A program made the position numbers and the translations under genes. The notes beneath the pieces are model-generated. The model was not told the DNA's origin. It was given only the letters and a program-made list of their open reading frames with translations, and did not search any database. Shown in pieces: positions 1 to 6,964 of a DNA stretch of 39,724 nucleotides. The DNA lies in the NCBI GenBank assembly GCA_012514535.1, contig JAAZAA010000088.1, positions 1 to 39,724 on the forward strand, read 5' to 3'. Position 1 is the first letter of the stretch; every line of letters starts with the position of its first letter. This stretch comes from Myxococcales bacterium. Its GTDB lineage: Bacteria; Myxococcota_A; Polyangia; Polyangiales; Polyangiaceae.

Positions 1-110
1 GCCGCCCCTGTGTGAAGCCGCCCCTGTGTGACACCGCCCCGCGAACCCACGAAGGGCGCACGGGGCGGCGAGCAGCGTTCGAGGAACCGCGACGGCCGTA
101 TCGGGCTGTA

Positions 111-866
111 TCAGCCGCCGCAACCCGTGAACTGAATCTCGTCGACGTAGACGTCGAACTTCTGTCCGGGCTCGCTCACCTGGAACTGGATCCCGTAGAG
201 CGTCGTCGGATCGATGGACCGCTTGCGAGGCTTGCCCCAGCCCTTCTGCTGCTTCATCGCGTAGAACGGGATGGTGTACTTCTGCCACTCCTCGGTGAGC
301 GTCAGATCCATGCCGAAGTCATTGAAGCACTCCGAGCACGCGCCACCGTCCGGATCCGTGTACATGTCCGGCACCTTGATCCGCACCTTGTTCGTGGAGC
401 CCGGCCCCCTCTTGGCCCAGAACGAAATCCCGCCGTACTTGCTGGCGTCGTACTGACCCTTGGGATCGACGAAGTTCATCCCCATGCCCACGAAGAGCAC
501 GGAGCCGGTGCCGACCGAACCATGCATGCGCGCGGCGTACTTGGTTCCGTTCGCGCCGCCGGGAGACATCTCGAAGGTGCCGCCGTGGGCGCCCGCCTCG
601 GGCCACACCGTCGACCCCGAGTCATCGACGAAGGTGTACCAGTAGCCGCCCCGGCCTTCGTGGAGCTCCACCTGGTTGTTGTTGTCCTCCCCGTCCGAGA
701 TCACCGCCGTGGGTGCGGAGCAGGGGGTGCCTTCCGGGAGTTTCTCCGTGTCCGGAGACGTTGGGTTCACCCTGCCGCAACCCACCGTCGCGAGCACCAA
801 GGCAGCCGTCGCCGCGACCGCCAGGCCATTCGTCTGGGAAGTGAAAGCCCTCTGAATAAAGCTCAT
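111..866 (-). CDS. Secreted lipoprotein with CBM-like beta-sandwich domain
   Basis: A 251-residue protein. It begins with a lipoprotein signal peptide (hydrophobic core 14-28, lipobox ending LATVGC, Cys30), followed by a short polar linker. Residues about 65-251 resemble a carbohydrate-binding/galactose-binding-like beta-sandwich of the CBM11/CIA30 kind: WYTF near its start, then GGISFWAKRG, a conserved tryptophan region and DVYVDEIQF at the end. This start was chosen because the signal peptide follows it directly and AGGAG lies about 9 nt upstream; the open frame extends upstream to 1022 but that part is basic, low-complexity sequence. It lies downstream of the GH9 cellulase gene on the same strand, 300 bp away, so a role in binding plant or microbial polysaccharide at the cell surface is plausible but inferred. 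The exact CBM family is uncertain. Confidence 0.8.
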   Translation of the reverse strand: MSFIQRAFTSQTNGLAVAATAALVLATVGCGRVNPTSPDTEKLPEGTPCSAPTAVISDGEDNNNQVELHEGRGGYWYTFVDDSGSTVWPEAGAHGGTFEMSPGGANGTKYAARMHGSVGTGSVLFVGMGMNFVDPKGQYDASKYGGISFWAKRGPGSTNKVRIKVPDMYTDPDGGACSECFNDFGMDLTLTEEWQKYTIPFYAMKQQKGWGKPRKRSIDPTTLYGIQFQVSEPGQKFDVYVDEIQFTGCGG

Positions 867-1122
867 GTTCAACCGTCTCCTGCGTGATTTCTCGTTGTGT
901 TGCACGGACCTTGCGTCGCTCGGACCCGAGGGCCCCTCGTCGCTGCACCGACGCTCTTCGTAGAAGAGGCTTCCTGAGGGAGGCCTCCCGGGAGAGGACC
1001 GCGCTCCAGAACCTCCCCGCATGTGAAAGCTCGTCCCCGAGCCGGCTCGAGGCGGGCCTTTGTTAGCAGCATTCTCGCGCCGCTTTCAAGCGCGAGTGGA
1101 AGCGCGACCTCCGTGAAGGTCC

Positions 1123-1142
1123 CGCCGCAGCGCGCTGCGGCG
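1123..1142 (-). terminator. 20-bp perfect palindrome after the GH9 gene
   Basis: CGCCGCAGCG and its exact reverse complement abut with no spacer, 25 bp beyond the stop codon of the GH9 gene. The position fits a transcript-end hairpin for that gene. There is no T-run on the minus strand, so it would be an atypical terminator or a protein-binding site. A second, shorter palindrome (GGGAGGCCTCCC) lies at 978-989. Apart from these two elements I see nothing else in the 867-1166 gap. Confidence 0.35.
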
Positions 1143-1166
1143 CTCTCCACCCGCCCGAAGAGCGGT

Positions 1167-2936
1167 TCACTCCGCCGCCACCAGGGCATAGACCAACGCC
1201 GTATTCCAATTGATGGCGATCTCGTTGTGAATGTAATTCTCCGCCCGATCCTCCCAGGTGAGCCCCTCCGGCACGTTCGCCGCCGGATCACTGAAGAGCT
1301 CCGAGTGGGGTCCCCCGATGAGGAGCCCGGGCCAGGGGAAGCGGCCGCCGCTCGCCATGGAGGGCCGATGGTGGGGGAACTGGGGCGGGCGATACCCGAC
1401 CCCCGTGAGATAGCTCCGGCCGTAGGGATTGCGCCCGAAGAGGTGGTCCAGCTGGCCGGTGATGGCGTCCAGGTACGTCGGATCGGGGTCGAGGCGGTGC
1501 GCGGCGACGAGGTTGAACGCGGTGCGGGCGATCACCCCGTTGATCCCCCAGTAGTAAATGGACCCGACCGAGCGCCCGTAACCGTGGCTCTTCCAGTTCT
1601 CCACGAGGCTCTGGGCAGTGCTCAAGGTGGTGGCCCGGATGCTCTCGACGAGATCGGGGTCGCGCCCTTCCCGCTCGGAGCGCAAGTAGGTCGCGAGGGC
1701 CAGGTTCGTCGAGTTCGACCAGTCGAAGTTCAGGAGCATGCTCATGCCGAGCTCCCTGGCCAGGAGCTCGAACTCTTCGAGGGCAGCGGGATCTCCGGTG
1801 GTCTCCCACAGCTCGGCGGCAGCCCAGGCGCGCTCGTCGTCATAGCCGGGGGCTTCATAACCGCCGGTCCGGAAATCCGACTGGTTGGGGGTGATGTCCT
1901 CTCGATTCTCGAGGAGGAAGTCGAAGGCCTGCTGCGCGGCCTCGAGGCACGTCGCCGCGAAGTCCGGATCGAAGGGTTCGTAGACGCGCGCCGCCAGCGC
2001 CAGGGTGGCGGCGAAGGTCCCCGTCGCGGCGGTGCCGGCGGGCACGAAGAACCGCGGCGCGTGGTCCGCCTCGGGCATGATGTTGCCTTCGAAATTCTTG
2101 GCGGTGACCTTGTGCGCCACGGAGCCGTCGGCGAGCTGCATCTTCAGCAGCCACTCGAGCTGGAACCGAGCCTCGTCCAGGATGTCCGGTAGCTCCCCGC
2201 CCCGCTCGGGGATCGGGAGTTCGAGATCCTTCAGTCGGTCGGGAAAATCTTCATAGGCCTGGAGCAGGAAGGCGACGGCGAAGGCCCCGTTGACGGTGTA
2301 CTTCCCGTAGTCTCCCGCGTCGTGCCACCCGCCGGTGGCGTCTTTGGTGCCCTGCTCCCCGTCGATGTAGTCGAGTCCCGCTTCCTCCAGGTGGCACGCT
2401 GCGTGCTTGAAGGTGCCCTCGCCCCACTCGAGTTCGACCGCGGTTCCGCAGCGCTGGCCATGAAGAGCGAGCAAGGAGGCCACGAGGGGCTCGTGGAAGA
2501 CGTCGTCGCCGATACGAAAATCCGGCGAGCGCCCGACGCCCGGGACCTCCAGCCAGTACTCCCCGGGCTCCTCCAGCTCCGAAAAATCCGCGATGCGCAC
2601 GCGCTCGCCGGAGTCACGCGCCGACACCTCGGTGGTGGCCGAGCCCTCGAACACGACTCTCCCCTCCCTGGTCATCACCTGGAAGGAGGTCTCGTCCCCC
2701 ACGTAGGACGCCAGCTTGGCGCGCGTGGGCAGGTAACCCACGGAGTTCAGACGGATCATGTGCGGTTGGACGCACTCCCCGTCGATGAAGATCTCGGTGC
2801 CGGGGCAACCGCGGGTCGGAGCGGCGTCGCAAGCGGGAAGAGCCGTCAACGAGGCGGCTCCGACGAGCAGGGCGCTCAGCGATCGCAGGGGGCCGAGTCC
2901 GAGGCGGAGGGGCTGGGTGGAGTGTCGCATCGTCAT
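1167..2936 (-). CDS. GH9 endoglucanase-type lipoprotein (cellulase)
   Basis: A 589-residue secreted glycoside hydrolase family 9 enzyme that would cleave beta-1,4-glucan internally. It has a lipoprotein signal (LTALPAC, Cys36), an N-terminal Ig-like CelD_N domain (about 58-140, starting IRLNSVGYLP) and a full GH9 (alpha/alpha)6 domain (about 155-589). Key motifs are visible: GGWHDAGDYGKY with Asp206 and Asp209 as base/nucleophile-binding residues, the late substrate-binding stretch FGRNPYG and FPHHR, and the C-terminal NEIAINWN with Glu572 as the likely general acid. A second ATG lies two codons in (2930). Its neighbours on the same strand are a CBM-like lipoprotein downstream and a fibro-slime lipoprotein upstream, suggesting a small surface polysaccharide-handling set. 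The family call is firm; the substrate is inferred. Confidence 0.93.
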   Translation of the reverse strand: MTMRHSTQPLRLGLGPLRSLSALLVGAASLTALPACDAAPTRGCPGTEIFIDGECVQPHMIRLNSVGYLPTRAKLASYVGDETSFQVMTREGRVVFEGSATTEVSARDSGERVRIADFSELEEPGEYWLEVPGVGRSPDFRIGDDVFHEPLVASLLALHGQRCGTAVELEWGEGTFKHAACHLEEAGLDYIDGEQGTKDATGGWHDAGDYGKYTVNGAFAVAFLLQAYEDFPDRLKDLELPIPERGGELPDILDEARFQLEWLLKMQLADGSVAHKVTAKNFEGNIMPEADHAPRFFVPAGTAATGTFAATLALAARVYEPFDPDFAATCLEAAQQAFDFLLENREDITPNQSDFRTGGYEAPGYDDERAWAAAELWETTGDPAALEEFELLARELGMSMLLNFDWSNSTNLALATYLRSEREGRDPDLVESIRATTLSTAQSLVENWKSHGYGRSVGSIYYWGINGVIARTAFNLVAAHRLDPDPTYLDAITGQLDHLFGRNPYGRSYLTGVGYRPPQFPHHRPSMASGGRFPWPGLLIGGPHSELFSDPAANVPEGLTWEDRAENYIHNEIAINWNTALVYALVAAE

Positions 2937-3271
2937 GCTGGGGCCGGCGCGTGCACCGGAAAGGGGTGCTCTGCTGGTTGCATGCGCTCAGGTCTCGGAA
3001 CCTTCGAGAAAACGTCCCCGAAGCAGCGAAGTTCTCGCCGATCGGGTGCTCCCGGGGCTCGCGAGCAAGCTCCTTTCGCTGGACGCCGAGAACCCATCGG
3101 GGCGGCCCGGTATCGCTCGGGCGACGAACGGTCGAGCCAAGGCAGGCCGTTCGTCGTGACCAGAAGGGGCGACGAGCGCCTCGCTCCGTGAGCAGATCAG
3201 GGGGCGGAACGATCCCATCGAGCGCCCCGCAGGGGGTGCGGCCGTCAGCCGACGGGGAAACGATCGGTGTG
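2937..3271. other. 335-bp gap between GH9 and fibro-slime genes
   Basis: No credible gene. The main element is the hairpin at 3122-3156, listed separately. The rest is GC-rich sequence without a promoter that I can support. Confidence 0.5.
3122..3156 (-). terminator. 10-bp-arm hairpin after fibro-slime gene
   Basis: CGACGAACGG (3122-3131) and its exact reverse complement (3147-3156) enclose a 15-nt loop. The hairpin lies about 115 bp beyond the stop of the minus-strand fibro-slime gene and before the GH9 gene, where a transcript end would be expected. No T-run follows, so it could instead be an operator or an RNA-stabilising structure. Confidence 0.35.
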
Positions 3272-4354
3272 CTACGGGCAGGTGGCTTCGGCGGCGATCG
3301 ACGTCTCGATATTGAAGTTCGAGTCCACGGTGTGCCGCTCCGCAAAGAAGATGTGCAGGGGGTAGACCCCGCCCGGCGTGATGCCGATCTCATCGGCGAC
3401 TTCGTCGAGGGCGACCGCCGCGGACGCGCTCGTGTGGAGCCCTCCGAGATCGATGACGAGCCAACCGTTGACGAACACCCAGACGTCATCGTCGCCGGTA
3501 AAACGGAAAGTTTCACCCCCGACGTACTCGAACTCCGCCACCGCCTCGAGCGTGAAGTGATAGTTGTGGGGGCGCCCCTCGTTCCCGAAGAGCTGACCGT
3601 CGATGGGGAAGAACGACGCGTTCTCGTAGACCCACAGTCCGCTCGTGCGCGACACGGTGAGGGGCAGCTCGATGGTCGTCGACCGGTTCACCCCGGGGAC
3701 GTCCCGGTACCACTGATCGAAGTTCTCCCGCCCGCTCGTCGTCCAGCTACCCGTCCCGGTGTACACGGGTTTGCCGTCTTCCCCCAGCCGGCGGTCCACG
3801 ATCCCAGGCTCCACGGAAGACGAGTTCGCACCGATCTCGAAGTCCGAGTGAGAGTCGCGGAAGTCCCGGATCGTCGCCGTCAACGTAGGGGGCAGCGGCC
3901 GCGGCGCGTCGCAGGGGCCCCATACCCCTGCCTCGCAGACCTCCCGACCTTCCCCGCAAACGGATCGACAGGCTCTCGAAGTCGAGGGTACCTCGCATTC
4001 GCCCCAGACCCCCGCCTCGCAGCGCCGGGTCCCCTCCCCGCAGGGATCCGTGCAGGACGCGGTCACGGGCGCGACGAAGCACTCGCCCCAGACACCGTCC
4101 TGGCAGAGCCGCTCCCCGTGGCCGCAGGCGTCCTCGCACACCTCGGTGACGGGTGGCACCTCGCAGCGGCCCCAGAAGCCTCCTTGGCAGAGGGCGGTGC
4201 CCTCACCGCAGACGTCCTGACAAGGCCGAACGGCGCCCTCCTGGCTGCACGGTTCCGCCGCCTCCAGGGAGGAGCGGGCACCACACCCTGGCACGACCAG
4301 GGCCATCACGGCGCCGACCACCCCGAGGATCCCGAGATTTCTGCTCGTCTTCAT
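3272..4354 (-). CDS. Fibro-slime domain lipoprotein with four Cys-rich modules
   Basis: A 360-residue lipoprotein (lipobox ending VVPGC, Cys24). Residues 45-150 hold four tandem modules of about 28 residues, each with four cysteines in the pattern Cx3CGxGx3CxxGxWGxC. Residues about 155-360 form a fibro-slime (TIGR02148) domain, marked by FDQWYRDVPGVN, FRFTGDDDVWVFVNG, VIDLGGLH and a closing SNFNIET. Fibro-slime domains are known from Dictyostelium extracellular-matrix/prespore proteins and Fibrobacter surface proteins. The bacterial role is unclear but is thought to involve adhesion or surface structures. The sixteen module cysteines imply disulphides outside the cytoplasm. GGAG lies four bases before the start. 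A paralogue without the Cys modules sits at 23534-24499. Confidence 0.88.
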   Translation of the reverse strand: MKTSRNLGILGVVGAVMALVVPGCGARSSLEAAEPCSQEGAVRPCQDVCGEGTALCQGGFWGRCEVPPVTEVCEDACGHGERLCQDGVWGECFVAPVTASCTDPCGEGTRRCEAGVWGECEVPSTSRACRSVCGEGREVCEAGVWGPCDAPRPLPPTLTATIRDFRDSHSDFEIGANSSSVEPGIVDRRLGEDGKPVYTGTGSWTTSGRENFDQWYRDVPGVNRSTTIELPLTVSRTSGLWVYENASFFPIDGQLFGNEGRPHNYHFTLEAVAEFEYVGGETFRFTGDDDVWVFVNGWLVIDLGGLHTSASAAVALDEVADEIGITPGGVYPLHIFFAERHTVDSNFNIETSIAAEATCP

Positions 4355-4483
4355 CGCTCCGAAACTCCGCTCTGCAACTCCGCTCCGAGGGGGCTCCGGC
4401 CGAAGGCGAAGCCAACGCTAACACATCGCGGGCACCTCCCCGCACATTCCCGCCCTGGACACCCAGGCCGGTCCTTTTCTTGA

Positions 4484-4498
4484 AGGGGAGTCTCCCCT
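4484..4498. promoter_or_regulatory. Inverted repeat upstream of the PFK gene
   Basis: AGGGGA and TCCCCT flank a 3-nt centre, 33 bp upstream of the phosphofructokinase start, in the 176-bp divergent intergenic region shared with the fibro-slime gene. The size and position fit an operator or a leader hairpin; no regulator can be assigned. The gene lacks a recognisable ribosome binding site next to its ATG. Confidence 0.35.
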
Positions 4499-4530
4499 AC
4501 CCTGAATGCACCAGTCCCTCGGTTTTCTTC

Positions 4531-5808
4531 ATGACGGACAGAAATCGGCTCGCGATCATCGTCGGGGGAGGCCCCGCACCCGGCATCAACAGCGTCATCG
4601 GGGCAGCCGCCATCCGCGCCAACCTCGGCGGGGTGGAAGTCCTCGGCATCCTCGACGGTTACACGCACCTCATGCGGGGCGACACCTCGCAGGTGATGCC
4701 CCTCGACATCGAGGCCGTGTCCCGCATCCACTTCCGAGGTGGATCCATCCTGCGCACCGCCCGCGCCAACCCGACGAAGCGCCCCGAGCACATCGCGGCG
4801 TGCCTCGCGGCGTTCGAGCGGCTCGGCGTCGACAAGCTGGTCAGCATCGGCGGCGACGACACGTGCTTCAGCGCTCTCACCCTCGCCCGCAGCTCCGGGG
4901 GCAAGCTGAAGGTCGTCCACGTCCCCAAGACGATCGACAACGACCTCGATCTGCCCCCCGGGATCCCGACGTTCGGCTACCAGACGGCGCGGCACATCGG
5001 CGTCGGCATCGTCAAGGACCTGCTGGTGGACGCGCGCACCACCAACCGCTGGTACTTCGTCGTCGCCATGGGGCGCAAGGCGGGGCATTTGGCCCTCGGC
5101 ATCGGCAAGGCGTCGGGCGCCTCGCTGACGGTGATCCCCGAGGAGTTCGGGCGCAAGGTGGTGCCTCTCCAGGAGATGGTCGACGTCGTGGCTGGCGCCA
5201 TCATCAAGCGGCGCAGCTACGGCCGCCCCGACGGAGTCGCCGTGTTGGCGGAGGGCCTCGTCGAGCACCTCGGTGAAGACGATCTCAAGACCCTCGGCGA
5301 CATGGAGCTGGACGAGCACGGTCACATCCGCATCGCCGAGCTGAACTTCGGCGAGATCATGAAGAAGCAGGTCCGCAAGCGCCTGGCGGCCCTGGGCATC
5401 TCCACGACCATCGTCGACAAGGACATCGGCTACGAGCTGCGCTCCGCCGATCCCATCCCCTACGACATGGAGTACACGCGCGATCTGGGTTACTGCGCGG
5501 CGAAATTCCTGCTCGAGGGCGGCTCCGGCGCCATGGTCACGATCCAGGAGGGGAAGTTCCAGCCCCGACGCTTCGAGGACATGCTCGATCCGGAGACCGG
5601 GCGCACCCGGGTGCGCATGGTCGACGTCGACACGGAGTCCTACAAGATCGCGCGGCGCTACATGCTCCGACTCCGGCGCGACGACTTCGAGAACGCCGAC
5701 GCCTTGGAGAAGCTGGCCCGCACCGCGGGGCTCAGCGTGGAGGCCTTCCGCGAGGAGTTCTCCTACCTGACGGCCAACGAAGCGCCGCCGCTCCGGTTCC
5801 AGCCCTGA
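4531..5808 (+). CDS. pfp: Phosphofructokinase with PPi-type signature residues
   Basis: A 425-residue phosphofructokinase that phosphorylates fructose 6-phosphate at C1. The nucleotide-loop motif is GGGPAPGIN (12-20). The phosphoryl-donor motif reads GGDDT (108-112) and the catalytic loop PKTIDND (132-138). Asp in GGDD (where ATP enzymes have Gly) and Lys in PKTIDND (where ATP enzymes have Gly) are the recognised markers of pyrophosphate-dependent enzymes, so a reversible PPi-linked reaction (EC 2.7.1.90) is likely. MGRKAGHLA (180-188) and VIPEE complete the substrate site. The first in-frame ATG that gives the family N terminus (RLAIIVGGG) is used. It is followed after 16 bp by alanine dehydrogenase, so the two probably share a transcript linking glycolytic flux to pyruvate/alanine. 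Donor specificity is inferred from two residues. Confidence 0.9.
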   Translation: MTDRNRLAIIVGGGPAPGINSVIGAAAIRANLGGVEVLGILDGYTHLMRGDTSQVMPLDIEAVSRIHFRGGSILRTARANPTKRPEHIAACLAAFERLGVDKLVSIGGDDTCFSALTLARSSGGKLKVVHVPKTIDNDLDLPPGIPTFGYQTARHIGVGIVKDLLVDARTTNRWYFVVAMGRKAGHLALGIGKASGASLTVIPEEFGRKVVPLQEMVDVVAGAIIKRRSYGRPDGVAVLAEGLVEHLGEDDLKTLGDMELDEHGHIRIAELNFGEIMKKQVRKRLAALGISTTIVDKDIGYELRSADPIPYDMEYTRDLGYCAAKFLLEGGSGAMVTIQEGKFQPRRFEDMLDPETGRTRVRMVDVDTESYKIARRYMLRLRRDDFENADALEKLARTAGLSVEAFREEFSYLTANEAPPLRFQP

Positions 5809-5824
5809 GCCCCAGGAGCGCGGC

Positions 5825-6928
5825 ATGATCATCGGCGTACCCAGGGAAATCAAAGCTCACGAGTACCGCGTCGGCATGCTGCCCGTCGGGGTCGAGGAGC
5901 TGATCAAGGGGGGGCACCGTGTGATCGTCGAGGCGGGCGCAGGGCTCGGCAGCGGCCTGCTGGACAGCGACTATACGGATGCCGGCGCCGAGGTCACGGC
6001 GGACGCGGCCGAGATCTGGGATCAGGCCCAGCTCATCGTGAAGGTGAAGGAGCCCCAGGAGCCCGAGTGGTCGCGGATCCGTGGAGATCAGCTGATCTTC
6101 ACCTACTTCCACTTCGCCGCGGATCGAGCGCTCACCGAGGCCATCCAGCGCTCTGGCGCGACGGCGCTCGCCTACGAGACCCTCCAGGACGAGGAGGGGA
6201 AGCTGCGCTTGCTCACGCCCATGAGCGAGGTGGCGGGGCGCATGAGCATCCAACAGGGCGCCAAGTACCTCGAGCGTCCCCAAGGGGGGCGCGGCATCCT
6301 CCTCGGCGGTGTTCCCGGGGTCGAGGCGGCGCACATCACCATCCTGGGAGGCGGTGTCGTGGGCACCAACGCCGCCAAGGTGGCAGCGGGGTTCGGCGCG
6401 CGGGTGACGGTGCTCGACACGAGCGTCGAGCGCCTGCGTTACCTCGACGACGTGCTCCCCCCGAACGTGACGACCCTCCACAGCGACCGTCACACGATCC
6501 TGCAGGAGATCCAGCGGGCGGATCTGATCGTCGGGGCGGTGCTCCTCCAAGGCGCCCGTGCTCCCCGCCTGATCCGGCGCGAGGATCTACGGCTGATGAA
6601 GCCGGGGGCGGTGATCGTCGACGTGGCCGTGGATCAGGGTGGATGCGTGGAGACGACGCGCCCCACCACCCACGGGCAACCCACCTTCGTCGTCGACGAC
6701 GTCGTGCACTACTGCGTCGCCAACATGCCGGGGGCCGTGGGGCGCACTAGCACCTATGCGCTGTGCAACGTGACCCTCCCCTACGTGATCCGCCTCGCGG
6801 ACCACGGGCTCGACGGCGCCTGCCGCCTCGACCCCCAGCTCGTGACGGCCGTGAACATCCACCGCGGCCGGATCACCCACCCCGCCGTCGCCGCGACCTT
6901 CAACCTCAGCTACCGCCCCTTCGCCTGA
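5825..6928 (+). CDS. ald: Alanine dehydrogenase
   Basis: A 367-residue NAD-dependent L-alanine dehydrogenase (pyruvate + NH3 + NADH to alanine), close in length and sequence to the Mycobacterium enzyme. The catalytic lysine and histidine fall at the same positions as there: Lys75 in KVKEP and His96 in TYFHFAAD. The Rossmann loop is ILGGGVVGTNAAK, and the substrate/NAD segment MPGAVGRTSTYAL lies near residue 300. AGGAG precedes the ATG by six bases. The gene sits 16 bp after the phosphofructokinase gene and is likely co-transcribed with it. Nothing unusual is seen. Confidence 0.96.
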   Translation: MIIGVPREIKAHEYRVGMLPVGVEELIKGGHRVIVEAGAGLGSGLLDSDYTDAGAEVTADAAEIWDQAQLIVKVKEPQEPEWSRIRGDQLIFTYFHFAADRALTEAIQRSGATALAYETLQDEEGKLRLLTPMSEVAGRMSIQQGAKYLERPQGGRGILLGGVPGVEAAHITILGGGVVGTNAAKVAAGFGARVTVLDTSVERLRYLDDVLPPNVTTLHSDRHTILQEIQRADLIVGAVLLQGARAPRLIRREDLRLMKPGAVIVDVAVDQGGCVETTRPTTHGQPTFVVDDVVHYCVANMPGAVGRTSTYALCNVTLPYVIRLADHGLDGACRLDPQLVTAVNIHRGRITHPAVAATFNLSYRPFA

Positions 6929-6960
6929 CCCCTGGGTCGGCCCCCTGATACGGGCGGGCC
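6927..6960. terminator. Possible bidirectional terminator between ald and nagZ-aspA
   Basis: Two short inverted repeats fill the 36-bp convergent gap: GACCC/GGGTC with a 2-nt loop (6927-6938, overlapping the ald stop) and GGCCC/GGGCC with a 12-nt loop (6939-6960). They have no T-runs. The position is right for ending both converging transcripts, but the structures are weak. Confidence 0.25.
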
Positions 6961-6964
6961 GCGT

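Noticed and set aside
1023-2192. 389-codon plus-strand frame over the GH9 gene
   Set aside because: It is a shadow of GH9; the GH9 frame has full catalytic motifs, this one none.
4484-4498. Inverted repeat considered as an intrinsic terminator
   Set aside because: The arms are six bases with no T-run, and it lies just upstream of a start codon.
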